A stretch of DNA of 40,590 bases from Reyranella sp. (GTDB taxonomy: Bacteria; Pseudomonadota; Alphaproteobacteria; Reyranellales; Reyranellaceae). The stretch is from the NCBI RefSeq assembly GCF_004297405.1, contig NZ_SCVC01000014.1, positions 1 to 40,590 on the forward strand, written 5' to 3'. Positions 1 to 8,135 of this stretch are shown here, piece by piece (the first letter of the stretch is position 1; each line of letters opens with the position of its first letter). The notes under the pieces are model-generated. The model was given only the letters and a program-made list of their open reading frames with translations. It had not been told where the DNA came from and did not search any database. Made by a program: the position numbers and the translations under genes.

Positions 1-542
1 GTCGTCCCCAGTGTCAGGCGATAGCGGGCGAACTGGCCGTAGCGCGTGTCGAAGAACACCTCGGCCGAAGTGTAGGGCGTGAAGGTGTAGTTTCCGATCG
101 TGACGTCGCGCTGGACCTGTAGTCGCTCGCGCAGGCGCACCGCGAAGCCACTGTCCAGCCAGCGGAAGTCCTCACGCGTGCGGGCGTCGACGATCACCTT
201 CGAGGGAAGATAGAGGCGGAACGTCTGTTCCAGGAGCAGGCGGTTCTCGTTGTAGGCGCCGCCTTCGGTCGAGGCGCCATGCCGGTAGCCGATGCGGCCG
301 AGGAAGTAGTTGGCGAACTGGTGTTCGAAGGTGAGCCCCTGTTCGGCCTGGTAGGTCGTGCTGCTGTCACGGTTGCGGCTGAGCGAGCCCATGAGGATCG
401 CACGCGACTTGTGCTCGTTGAACCAGTAGTGGACCTGCGCCTCCGGCCAGACTTCGTTGGATTCCTCGGCATGCGCACTCGATCCGAATGCCGCTGCGGC
501 AGCTAAGAGCAGGGAGGCGAATGCTCTAGCCGCCGGCCGCAT
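1..542 (-). CDS. DUF2490 family protein, C-terminus cut by window edge
   Basis: Reading the minus strand from the ATG at 540-542 gives an uninterrupted frame to the window edge (about 180 residues). It opens with a signal peptide (MRPAARAFASLLLAAAAAFG, cleavage near SAHA/EE). The mature part starts with WPEAQVHYWFNEH, followed by alternating aromatic/polar stretches such as LRERLQVQRDVTIGNYTF. The opening resembles DUF2490 proteins, which are predicted outer-membrane beta-barrels of unknown function. The start codon lies 17 bases inside the end of the upstream formylglycine-generating enzyme gene, so the two are probably co-transcribed and coupled. A role in the sulfatase set, for instance moving or sensing a substrate at the outer membrane, is inference only. 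The family call rests on recognition of the N-terminal pattern. Confidence 0.7.
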   Translation of the reverse strand, partial: MRPAARAFASLLLAAAAAFGSSAHAEESNEVWPEAQVHYWFNEHKSRAILMGSLSRNRDSSTTYQAEQGLTFEHQFANYFLGRIGYRHGASTEGGAYNENRLLLEQTFRLYLPSKVIVDARTREDFRWLDSGFAVRLRERLQVQRDVTIGNYTFTPYTSAEVFFDTRYGQFARYRLTLGT

Positions 543-1503
543 GGCGCACGATGCAGCGGAAACCGACATGGCTGGTCGTGGTGTCGACAGCCTCGGCGTG
601 GCGCGCCGCCGGACGGTAGCGCCGGCAGTAGCTCGGTGCGCAAAGATGCGAGCCACCCTTCAGCACCTTGCGCGGGATCTGGATCTGCGGTTGGCGCGGA
701 TCGTAGCTCGCCTCGGCCGGACCGCCGCGCGGGTTCTCCGGCACGCAACAGGCCTTGGCGGCATCGGCCGGATGCTTCGACGAATACCAGTCGGTGGTCC
801 ATTCCCAGACATTGCCGATCATGTCGTGGACGCCGTAACCATTTGCCGGGAAGGTGCGCACCGGCGAGGTGCGGGCCCAGCCGTCAACGCGCGTGTTCTC
901 GTGCGGGAAGCTACCTTGCCAGGTATTGGCCATGTGCTGGCCGCCGGGCGTGAATTCGTCACCCCAGGCAAACTCCGCACTGTCGAACCCGCCGCGTGCC
1001 GCGAATTCCCATTCGGCTTCGGTCGGCAGCTCCTTGCCCGCCCACTTTGCGTAGGCTTCCGCGTCCTTGAAGGCGACCTGGACGACAGGGTGATCGTCCA
1101 GTCCACCGATGTGGCTGCCCTTGCCATAGGGTCGCCGCCAGGTCGCGCCGAAGGTAAAGCGCCACCACTGGCTCCAGTCGGCGAGATCGACGGGCTTGCT
1201 GGGCGGCGTGAAGACGAGCCCGCCGGCCTTCAGCATCTCGGGCCGGGCGCCGGGATAGTCTTTCGGGTCGGGGGCGATCTCCGCCCAGGTCACGTAGCCC
1301 GTCGCCTGGACGAAGGCGCGGAACTGGGCATTGGTGACCGGCGTCGGATCGATCCAGAAGCCGCCGACCGTCACGGTGTGCGCAGGCTTCTCCTCGGGAT
1401 AGTGATGGTCCGAGCCCATGCGGAAGGTGCCGCCGGGAATGCGGATCATGTCGGAATGCAGGGCCGCACCGGCCGGGTGCACGTCTGCCATACCAAGTTC
1501 CAT
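526..1503 (-). CDS. Formylglycine-generating enzyme (sulfatase activator)
   Basis: A 325-residue FGE-sulfatase domain protein without signal peptide, so cytoplasmic. Enzymes of this family oxidise the active-site cysteine of sulfatases to formylglycine with O2 and copper. Visible family marks are the N-terminal IRIPGGTFRMGS (20-31), LPTEAEWEFAARGG (159-172), MIGNVWEWTTDWY (228-240) and the C-terminal GGSHLCAPSYCRRYRPAAR followed by SHVGFRC. Cys288 and Cys293 occupy the positions of the paired copper-binding/catalytic cysteines of true FGE, which separates this from the many catalytically unrelated SUMF1-fold proteins. It lies 108 bases downstream of a sulfatase with the matching target motif. 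A start at 1491 (MADVHPAG) is also possible. Confidence 0.92.
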   Translation of the reverse strand: MELGMADVHPAGAALHSDMIRIPGGTFRMGSDHHYPEEKPAHTVTVGGFWIDPTPVTNAQFRAFVQATGYVTWAEIAPDPKDYPGARPEMLKAGGLVFTPPSKPVDLADWSQWWRFTFGATWRRPYGKGSHIGGLDDHPVVQVAFKDAEAYAKWAGKELPTEAEWEFAARGGFDSAEFAWGDEFTPGGQHMANTWQGSFPHENTRVDGWARTSPVRTFPANGYGVHDMIGNVWEWTTDWYSSKHPADAAKACCVPENPRGGPAEASYDPRQPQIQIPRKVLKGGSHLCAPSYCRRYRPAARHAEAVDTTTSHVGFRCIVRHAAGG

Positions 1504-1611
1504 ATCCTGCTTCCCGGCTCGTTGCCAACCCGTGCAGGCCGCAGACCTGCGGCTGTCGGGGCCACTCTATGGCACCGCGCCCGCGACAGCCGCTCTGAGT
1601 CTCGCGGCTGG

Positions 1612-3216
1612 CTAGTTCACGCCCTGCGGTGGGGACATGAGCTTGTCGAGAACGCCCTGCATGTTGAAGGAGCCCGGCTTCTGGCGCGGCGGGAACTCGA
1701 CCAGCGTCTGGAGATAGCGGCTGACATACACCTGCGCCGGCACCAGCAGGAAGATACGGTCGATGCGCCAGCGGGCGTAGCCCATGCCGTCATGGTCGGC
1801 GCGTTCGAACGGATCGGCCTTGAGGTCGAACAGCTTGGGGACGCGCAATGTCACCATCGGATCCTGCCAGACGTCGAAGCCATGGCTGCGCTGCTCCATG
1901 AAAGCGAGCTTCCACTTGTCGTAACGCAAGCCGGCCAGCCCGCCGTCATCGGTCCAGTAGAAGAACTCCTTGCGGGCGCTGCCCGTGCCGTTCTTCAGCA
2001 GCTCGCGCTGGTCATAGCCATCGAGATGGACCTTGAAGGTCTTGGCCCCGAAGGTGGCGCCCTGCATGAGCTTGGCCTGCAGGTTAGTCTCGCCCGCGCT
2101 GGCCAGCAATGTCTGCATCCAGTCTTCGGCGGAAAACACCTCGTTGATCTCGGTGCCCGGCTTGACAAGGCCGGGCCAGCGCACCATCGCAGGCACGCGG
2201 TAGCCGCCCTCCCAGTTGGTGTTCTTCTCGCCGCGGAACGGCGTGGTACCGCCATCCGGCCAGCTCATGACCTCGGCACCGTTGTCGGTCGTGTAGATCA
2301 CGATGGTGTTGTCGGTAATCCCGAGGTCGTCGAGCTTCTTCAGAAGCTGGCCGACGTGGCCGTCATGCTCGACCATGCCGTCAGCGTAGACCCCGAGACC
2401 GGTCTTGCCTTCGGACTCCTTCTTCAGGTGCGTCCAGATGTGCATGCGGCTCGAGTTCGACCAAACGAAGAACGGCTTCTTGTCGCGATTGGCTCGATCG
2501 ATGAAGTCGAGCGACGCGGCGAGGAATTCCTCGTCCACCGTCTCCATGCGCTTCTTGGTAAGCGGCCCGGTATCTTCGCACTTCTGCTTGCCCCACTTGC
2601 CGAAGCGCGGATCCTCCCCCGGCGTTTCGGCAGGGGTGGCGACGCACTTCAGCACGCCTCGCGGTCCATACTTGGCTTTGAAGGTTGGATCCTTCGGATA
2701 GTCGATATTCTCCGGCTCTTCCTCGGCATTGAGGTGGTAGAGGTTGCCGAAGAACTCGTCGAAACCGTGCACCGTCGGGAGGAAGTCGTTACGGTCGCCG
2801 AGATGGTTCTTGCCGAACTGGCCGGTCACGTAGCCCATCGGTTTCAGGAGGTCGGCGATGGTCGGATCCTTTTCCGACAGTCCTTCCGGAGCGCCGGGTA
2901 GGCCGACCTTCAACAGGCCGGTGCGAATGGGCGACTGGCCGGTGATGAAGGCGGCGCGTCCTGCCGTGCAGGATTGCTGGCCATAATAGTCGGTGAAGAT
3001 CGCGCCTTCGCGGGCGATGCGGTCGATATTGGGCGTCCGGTAGCCCATCATCCCACGGTTGTAGGCGCTGATATTCCAGAGACCAATGTCATCACCCATG
3101 ATGACGAGAATGTTGGGTCTGGCCGGCGTCTGCGCGTTGGCCGGCGGGACGCCGCCCGATATGCCGACGAATAGCGCCGCTGCGGACAGCATGCGGCCGA
3201 ATTTGCCCTTGGTCAT
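1612..3216 (-). CDS. Exported arylsulfatase-type sulfatase
   Basis: A 534-residue sulfatase of the alkaline phosphatase superfamily. The ATG at 3214-3216 has GGAG 8 bases upstream, and a signal peptide (LSAAALFVGISGG...ANA) follows. An in-frame ATG at 3268-3270 would add 18 unlikely residues. The metal-binding NILVIMGDDIG is at 35-45. The formylglycine motif SCTAGRAAFITGQ places the modified Cys at 83 in the form C-T-A-G-R, with Ala in place of the usual Pro of C-x-P-x-R. Later motifs include IYTTDNGAE (Asp-Asn metal ligands) and PFRGEKNTNWEGG. The protein should act in the periplasm on an unidentified sulfate ester. The FGE gene follows directly, and a LysR regulator is divergent. Confidence 0.92.
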   Translation of the reverse strand: MTKGKFGRMLSAAALFVGISGGVPPANAQTPARPNILVIMGDDIGLWNISAYNRGMMGYRTPNIDRIAREGAIFTDYYGQQSCTAGRAAFITGQSPIRTGLLKVGLPGAPEGLSEKDPTIADLLKPMGYVTGQFGKNHLGDRNDFLPTVHGFDEFFGNLYHLNAEEEPENIDYPKDPTFKAKYGPRGVLKCVATPAETPGEDPRFGKWGKQKCEDTGPLTKKRMETVDEEFLAASLDFIDRANRDKKPFFVWSNSSRMHIWTHLKKESEGKTGLGVYADGMVEHDGHVGQLLKKLDDLGITDNTIVIYTTDNGAEVMSWPDGGTTPFRGEKNTNWEGGYRVPAMVRWPGLVKPGTEINEVFSAEDWMQTLLASAGETNLQAKLMQGATFGAKTFKVHLDGYDQRELLKNGTGSARKEFFYWTDDGGLAGLRYDKWKLAFMEQRSHGFDVWQDPMVTLRVPKLFDLKADPFERADHDGMGYARWRIDRIFLLVPAQVYVSRYLQTLVEFPPRQKPGSFNMQGVLDKLMSPPQGVN

Positions 3217-3299
3217 CGGTTTGTCTCCAGATCGAAGTATGCGTGCAAATTCTTCCGAACATCGATGCAAGACAACGCCACAGACGATACGGTTCGCGA
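3217..3299. promoter_or_regulatory. Divergent promoter region between sulfatase and LysR gene
   Basis: The 83 bases between the two divergent starts must carry both promoters. By analogy with other LysR-divergent pairs they should also carry the regulator binding site. The stretch is relatively AT-rich (GTGCAAATTCTTCCGAACAT, from about 3244) and contains two TGCA boxes about 20 bases apart. I could not assign convincing -35/-10 boxes or a clear T-N11-A LysR box. Confidence 0.4.
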
Positions 3300-4238
3300 A
3301 TGGAAATCGACCTCAAGTTGCTGCAATACGCCGTCGTCCTTGCCAAGCACCGGCATTTCGGGCGGGCAGCCGCGGCACTGCGCATCAGCCAGCCAACACT
3401 TAGCCGCAACATTGCAGCTCTCGAGAAGCAGTTGGGCCTGCGCGTCTTCGAAAGATCACGCCGCGATGTCGTGGCGACGCCGGCCGGCGACGATGTGCTC
3501 AGGATGGCCGACGAACTCGTGACCCGCGCGGAGGCGATCTCCAACCGCCTGCAGCTCGTGCGCGATGGCCGCGGCGGCCGGCTGCGCGTTGCCGCCGGGA
3601 CGTACATCCATGACATCGCGGTCCTGCCGGCTGCCATCGACCTTATCAATGCGCATCCGTCCATTCGCCTCGAGCTTCTGGAACGGGAATGGGCCGCCGT
3701 GGCCGGCATGCTGATGACCGATCGGGTCGACTTTGCCGTGTTCGATATCACGTCGTTGCGCGGCATGCCGGCGCTGCGCGTCGAACCCCTCGGTTCGCTG
3801 CAAGGCGTCTATTTTTGCCGGGCAGGCCATCCTCTCTTGAGGAAGTCTCCGCTGCGGCCCGATGATGTTCGCAAGTTTCCCTTTGTCTTCACGAGCATGT
3901 CGCATCTTCAGGTCGGATTGATCGACGATATCGACCCTGGCTTCACGGTCGATCCCGTGACGGGCAATATCTTGCCGTCGATCGCAGTGTCTTCTGCCCG
4001 GGTCAGTCGCAAGATCGTTGCCGAGACGGACGCCATCGGTATCAGCCATATGAGCCAATTGGCCGAAGGCCTGTTCACCGGACGTTTTGCGATCCTCGAC
4101 CTGCCGTGGCGGAAGACGCTCCCGATGGCCGAGATGGGCATTGCTTATAAACGCGAACGCACCCTGCCACCCTCGGCACGTACCTTCATTGGACTCATCC
4201 GCAAACAGATGCGGGCACAAGCACGCCCTGCGAAGTGA
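3300..4238 (+). CDS. LysR-family transcriptional regulator
   Basis: A 312-residue LysR-type regulator. The N-terminal winged helix-turn-helix is clear: LQYAVVLAKHRHFGRAAAAL, then RISQPTLSRNIAALEKQLGLRVFERS, covering about residues 7-55. A periplasmic-binding-protein-like effector domain follows (about 90-300). I chose ATG 3300 because LysR proteins begin a few residues before the first helix; an upstream in-frame start at 3243 would add a Gln/Arg-rich leader unlike the family. It is divergent from the sulfatase operon and therefore its likely regulator. The effector is unknown; a sulfate ester or related metabolite would be a guess. The stop is one base from the end of the convergent HAD gene. 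Confidence 0.9.
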   Translation: MEIDLKLLQYAVVLAKHRHFGRAAAALRISQPTLSRNIAALEKQLGLRVFERSRRDVVATPAGDDVLRMADELVTRAEAISNRLQLVRDGRGGRLRVAAGTYIHDIAVLPAAIDLINAHPSIRLELLEREWAAVAGMLMTDRVDFAVFDITSLRGMPALRVEPLGSLQGVYFCRAGHPLLRKSPLRPDDVRKFPFVFTSMSHLQVGLIDDIDPGFTVDPVTGNILPSIAVSSARVSRKIVAETDAIGISHMSQLAEGLFTGRFAILDLPWRKTLPMAEMGIAYKRERTLPPSARTFIGLIRKQMRAQARPAK

Positions 4239-4239
4239 C

Positions 4240-5244
4240 CTACTTCAGCTCGAAGGGATAGATCACTTTCCAGTCGTTCTTCATGTCGACAACCGTCCAC
4301 TTACGGCGGACGGCTTCGTTCCAGGCCTTGTCGAGCCGGCCGACCGCTGACTGCCGATCGTAAGCATATTCGCGCACCGCGTCGGTATGGTGCACCAGGC
4401 CCATGAAGCGGGCGCCCGCACCGGCGGCCGTCCATTCCAGCATCTGCTGATCGCCGTCGGAATTGCCGAAAGCAAAGACCGGTCGGCGGCCGATATACTG
4501 GTTGATGCCCTCCGGCTTGCCTGGGCCGTCGTCGATGAACAGCACTTTCGGCTCCTTGAGGAGCACGGGACGGTCGTTGGCGCGCAGCTCGTAGCGGGTA
4601 ACGCCCGAGGAACCCACGACCTGCTCCGGCGGAATGCCGTAGACCCGCTCGGTCCACGGTCGCATGAACTCGATGCCGCCGCCTGAGACGATGTAGGTCT
4701 TGAACTGGTTGGCCCGCAGCAAGGCCAGCAATTCGAGCATCGGCTGGAAGACGAGATCGGTATAGGGCCGCTTGAAGCGCGGATGGCGCGCCGTCGCGAG
4801 CCAGTCGAGCACGATCTGGCGGAACTCCTCGGTCGTCAGGCCGGTGTGCGTTGCCGCCACGATCTCGAGCAGGCCCTTCTCACCCAACGCCGCCAGCGCG
4901 TCGCGATCGTTGGCCAGCACCGACTTGAACGGTTCCTGCGTTCGCCATTGCGGATTGCGGCCAGCCAGCGCGCGCACGCGATCCATCGCGAACATCACCT
5001 GGAAGTACATCGGCTGCTCGGTCCACAGCGTGCCGTCATTGTCGAAAGTGGCGATGCGCTCGGGCACGGGAATCCAGTCACGCCCACCGATCGTCGTCGT
5101 GCGTGTCACGAAATCGAGGATCGACTGCCGCGCAGGTCCATCGTTCCACGAGGGCAGGGCATCACCCTGGGCTCGCGCTGAAGACGTAAGGGCAGGCAGG
5201 CTGAGGCTGGCAATGGTGCCGGCAAGGAAGGAGCGGCGTTTCAT
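4240..5244 (-). CDS. Tat-exported HAD-family phosphatase
   Basis: A 334-residue haloacid-dehalogenase-superfamily hydrolase with a Tat-type leader (MKRRSFLAGTIASLSLPALT, cleavage near ARA/QG). HAD motif I is ATFDNDGTLW with Asp68 as predicted nucleophile and Asp70 as acid/base. Motif II is TYIVSGGG. Motif IV is AFGNSDGDQQML, which supplies the Mg ligands. The helical insert between motifs I and II matches the phosphoserine-phosphatase-like class. The substrate is unknown, and a periplasmic HAD enzyme is a minority case. It is convergent with the LysR gene (one-base gap) and divergent from cysteine synthase (66-base gap), so it is probably a single-gene transcript. Confidence 0.85.
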   Translation of the reverse strand: MKRRSFLAGTIASLSLPALTSSARAQGDALPSWNDGPARQSILDFVTRTTTIGGRDWIPVPERIATFDNDGTLWTEQPMYFQVMFAMDRVRALAGRNPQWRTQEPFKSVLANDRDALAALGEKGLLEIVAATHTGLTTEEFRQIVLDWLATARHPRFKRPYTDLVFQPMLELLALLRANQFKTYIVSGGGIEFMRPWTERVYGIPPEQVVGSSGVTRYELRANDRPVLLKEPKVLFIDDGPGKPEGINQYIGRRPVFAFGNSDGDQQMLEWTAAGAGARFMGLVHHTDAVREYAYDRQSAVGRLDKAWNEAVRRKWTVVDMKNDWKVIYPFELK

Positions 5245-5310
5245 CGCCTGATCCTAGCCGAAAGGGCGCCGCATGGTAGGGTGGTCCTTCATCTCGCAAT
5301 GGAGACAAGA

Positions 5311-6393
5311 ATGGCCACGAGCACCAAGCTTCGCACGACCGAGGGGCGCGGTCGCCTGTTCGACAGCGTGTTGGACACGATCGGCGATACGCCCTGCATC
5401 CGGATCAACAATCTGGGTCCCAAGGGCGTCCGGATCTACGTCAAGGCCGAGGCCTACAACCCGGCCGCCTCGGTGAAGGACAGGCTGGCCGTCAACATCA
5501 TCGAAGCGGCGGAGCGCAACGGTACGCTGAAGCCCGGCCAGACGGTGGTCGAGGCGACCAGCGGCAATACCGGCATCGGGCTGGCCATGGTCTGTGCCCA
5601 GAAGGGCTATCCGCTGGTCGTTACCATGGCGGAAAGCTTCTCGATCGAGCGTCGCAAGCTGATGCGCATGCTGGGCGCCAAGGTCGTCCTGACGCCGCGT
5701 GCCCAGAAGGGCTTCGGCATGTACCAGAAGGCCGTCGAACTCGCGAAGGCGAACGGCTGGTTTCTGGCCCAGCAGTTCGAGACGGCGGCCAATGCCGAGA
5801 TCCACGAATCCACCACGGCGCGCGAGATCCTGGCCGACTTCAAGGGCGAGCGCTTGGACTACTTCGTGAGCGGCTACGGCACGGGCGGCACCGTGACCGG
5901 CGTGGCACGCGTGCTGCGCAAGGAGCGGCCGGAGACCAAGATCATCCTCGCCGAGCCGGCCAACGCGCAGCTCATCGGCAGCGGCAAGGCGCAGAAGCGC
6001 ACCGCCGACGGCGCGCCCGCCGTCAGCCATCCCGCCTTCGAGCCACACCTGATCCAGGGCTGGACGCCGGACTTCATCCCGTTGGTGCTGCAGGAGGCGA
6101 TCGACAAGAAGTACTACGACGAGCGGCTGCCGATTGCCGGCCCCGAGGGGGTGAAGTGGGCGAAGGCGCTGGCGCAGAAGGAAGGCATCTTCACCGGCAT
6201 CTCTGGCGGTTCGACGTTCGCTGTCGCTCTTCAGATGGCCGAGAAGGCGCCGCAGGGCTCTGTCGTGCTCTGCGTGTTGCCCGATACTGGCGAGCGCTAC
6301 CTCTCGACGCCGCTCTTCGAGGGCATCATCGACGGTATGGACGACGAGGAGACGAAGATTTCCAAGTCGACGCCAGGCTATCAGATGGACTGA
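5311..6393 (+). CDS. cysK: Cysteine synthase (O-acetylserine sulfhydrylase type)
   Basis: A 360-residue fold-type II PLP enzyme that makes L-cysteine from O-acetyl-L-serine and sulfide in the cytoplasm. Lys56 in NPAASVKDRLA is the predicted Schiff-base lysine. EATSGNTGIGLA is the substrate-carboxylate loop, SGYGTGGTVTGVARVL is the phosphate-binding loop, and GISGGSTFA is the C-terminal PLP-ring contact. The ATG at 5311 is chosen because GGAGAC lies 7 bases upstream; an ATG at 5299 and a GTG at 5281 are in frame but lack this site. At 360 residues it is about 40 longer than E. coli CysK, mainly through a C-terminal tail (GIIDGMDDEETKISKS). Sister families such as cystathionine beta-synthase share these motifs, so exact substrate preference is inferred. 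Confidence 0.88.
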   Translation: MATSTKLRTTEGRGRLFDSVLDTIGDTPCIRINNLGPKGVRIYVKAEAYNPAASVKDRLAVNIIEAAERNGTLKPGQTVVEATSGNTGIGLAMVCAQKGYPLVVTMAESFSIERRKLMRMLGAKVVLTPRAQKGFGMYQKAVELAKANGWFLAQQFETAANAEIHESTTAREILADFKGERLDYFVSGYGTGGTVTGVARVLRKERPETKIILAEPANAQLIGSGKAQKRTADGAPAVSHPAFEPHLIQGWTPDFIPLVLQEAIDKKYYDERLPIAGPEGVKWAKALAQKEGIFTGISGGSTFAVALQMAEKAPQGSVVLCVLPDTGERYLSTPLFEGIIDGMDDEETKISKSTPGYQMD

Positions 6394-6403
6394 CGAACGA
6401 GGC

Positions 6404-7474
6404 TCAGCGATGCGGCTGGCGACGATAGTGGTCGGCCAGCGCATCGCGGCCGAAGTCGGCGGTGAGGTCGCGCCACACCGCATGGATATGGTTGGCGCCG
6501 TTCTGCGTATTGTCGTGTTCGATCACGGTGACCGGGCCGTGGACTCGAAAGTAATGCGCTTCGCCGGGCGTCAGTGAGCCCGCCCAGGCGAAGCGGAAGG
6601 CCGTAATTCCCTGTTCCAGGGCGCGGCGCTTCTGTGCCGCCACCAGATCGGGCGCCAGGGTGCCGAGGAAGCGATCCATCAACGCTTCGACGAGATTGCG
6701 TTGCGCGCCATCGAGCTCGGCCAGCGGCAGACCGCGCGGCTCGCCCAAGTCTCGTTCGCGCTGCGGGCTCGTCACGATCTCGCCGAAGGAACGATTGGCG
6801 ATGAGGGCAGCCTGACGCTGCCGGTCGGTGAGACCTGCCATGATCTGGCGTGCCAAATCTTCCGATGTGGCCAAGAGGCGGAAACCGCGGTGGGGGCCAT
6901 CACGCACCGTCGCGGGATGAGCGCCGACGAAGAACGGCGTCACCGAAATACGGCCGGCAACGGGCAGCGCCACGTTCAACGAGAGATGATGGCCCTCGAA
7001 CCGCCAGCCCCAGGGAAAGCGGCCGGGCGTGCCAAAGATCGAAACATAGTAGCGGCCGGGATCGCGGAAGCTGCCCTGCTGCTCGCGCAGAACGCCTTCG
7101 AGCAGGCGGACGCCGTCGAGCAGTTCCAGCCCCCGTGGATTCAGGACCGACGCGAAGAGGACACGCGCCGCTTCGGCCTGATCGGCACGCATCTCGCCCA
7201 GGCTCAGCCCCGGACGGTTGCGCGGGATGTAGTGCCAATCCAGACGGTTGTCCGACTCGAAGGCGATCAGCACCTTCTGGCGCTGACCATCGTCGAGGCT
7301 CGTGAGAAACCGGGTCGCCGCGTCGGCAATGCGCTGCGCGGCGTCCACGGTCTGGGCGCTGGCTGTACCGAAGGGCAACAGGGTTGCCGCGGCCAGCACG
7401 GCCCGCCGTGTCGGCGAACCGTGATGATGATGGTGATGCTCCTCGTCGTGCGGATGCCAGCCGTCGTGCGGCAT
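6404..7474 (-). CDS. DUF3500 protein with natural His6 N-terminus and Tat-like signal
   Basis: A 356-residue protein recognised as DUF3500 by its pattern (ESDNRLDWHYIPRNRPGLSL, GRYYVSIFGTP, WGWRFEGHHLSLNV, HYFRVHGPVTVIEHDNTQ, HIHAVWRDL). The function of the family is unknown. The N-terminus MPHDGWHPHDEEHHHHHHGS has nine His, six of them consecutive at 13-18. It is followed by a Tat-like segment SPTRRAVLAAATLLPFGTASA with predicted cleavage before QTVD. The His cluster therefore sits ahead of the twin arginines and would stay with the signal peptide if cleaved. Last gene of a three-gene run, 10 bases after the redoxin gene. A metal-related role is inferred only from the His run and the thiol-redox neighbours. 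Confidence 0.82.
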   Translation of the reverse strand: MPHDGWHPHDEEHHHHHHGSPTRRAVLAAATLLPFGTASAQTVDAAQRIADAATRFLTSLDDGQRQKVLIAFESDNRLDWHYIPRNRPGLSLGEMRADQAEAARVLFASVLNPRGLELLDGVRLLEGVLREQQGSFRDPGRYYVSIFGTPGRFPWGWRFEGHHLSLNVALPVAGRISVTPFFVGAHPATVRDGPHRGFRLLATSEDLARQIMAGLTDRQRQAALIANRSFGEIVTSPQRERDLGEPRGLPLAELDGAQRNLVEALMDRFLGTLAPDLVAAQKRRALEQGITAFRFAWAGSLTPGEAHYFRVHGPVTVIEHDNTQNGANHIHAVWRDLTADFGRDALADHYRRQPHR

Positions 7475-7484
7475 GGCAGGTCCG

Positions 7485-8126
7485 TCAGGTCGAGGTCTTG
7501 GGATACTTCAGCGTGCAGCCATAGGCGCGTGTCGAGGAATCGGCGACCGGCTTGCCGGTCAGCACCTCGTCCAAGCCGATGCGTACATACTGCTTGGCTT
7601 TGGGGATATCGGCGACATCCGACGACGGGATCGAGTCGATGCCGCCCTTGTAGACCAGCACGCCATTGGCATCGATGATGTACATGTGCGGCGTCACGGT
7701 GGCGCCATAGGCGCGGGCGACCTGGCTCTTGGGATCGAGCAGCACCGCCGCCGGAGCGGCATCGCGGCTCTTGGTGAGATCGTTGGCCTGCTGGGCGGTG
7801 ACGTAACCCTGTTCGCCGGTCGCCGACGAAGCGACGGTCAACCAGACAACACCCTTGGCGGCGGCTTCGCGCTGCTGCGTCTGCATGTTCTTGGCGTTGT
7901 AGTGTTTGCGAACGTAAGGGCAGTCATGGTTCGTCGTCTCGAGGACGACGACCTTGCCCTTGAGGTCGGCGAGCGACCAGCTCTTGCCGTTGCTGTCGAC
8001 CGCCGTGAAGGCCGGCGCTGGTTTGCCGACATCGGGGCCGGTTACCGCAAAGGCGGCAGCGGGGACGAGGGCGGCGGCAGCGGTGCCCAGCATCAACGAA
8101 CGACGGGGAACGACAAGGTTCGACAT
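7485..8126 (-). CDS. Exported thioredoxin-fold redoxin
   Basis: A 213-residue AhpC/TSA-Redoxin-type protein with a Tat-like signal (PRRSLMLGTAAAALVPAAAFA). The fold is seen in PAPAFTAVDSNGKSWSLADLKGKVVVLE, then the active site NHDCPYVRKHY with Cys69, then ATVTPHMYIIDANGVLVYKG with the cis-Pro. There is no CxxC pair: only Cys69 at the active site and Cys204 near the C-terminus (AYGCTLKY). It should therefore work as a one-Cys or atypical two-Cys peroxiredoxin-like protein rather than a classic thioredoxin. The upstream DsbD-like gene ends 9 bases before it and could supply electrons in the periplasm. Partner assignment is inference from gene order. Confidence 0.85.
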   Translation of the reverse strand: MSNLVVPRRSLMLGTAAAALVPAAAFAVTGPDVGKPAPAFTAVDSNGKSWSLADLKGKVVVLETTNHDCPYVRKHYNAKNMQTQQREAAAKGVVWLTVASSATGEQGYVTAQQANDLTKSRDAAPAAVLLDPKSQVARAYGATVTPHMYIIDANGVLVYKGGIDSIPSSDVADIPKAKQYVRIGLDEVLTGKPVADSSTRAYGCTLKYPKTST

Positions 8127-8135
8127 CTTCGCCTC

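Noticed and set aside
457..2901. Long plus-strand open frame (814 codons) across the FGE and sulfatase genes
   Set aside because: It is antisense to two genes with clear catalytic motifs, and its translation is low-complexity Arg/Ala/Val-rich with no family pattern. Such frames are common opposite high-GC genes.
5254..6483. Minus-strand open frame of 409 codons opposite cysteine synthase
   Set aside because: It spans the coding strand of a clear PLP enzyme and the intergenic ends on both sides, as expected of a high-GC shadow.
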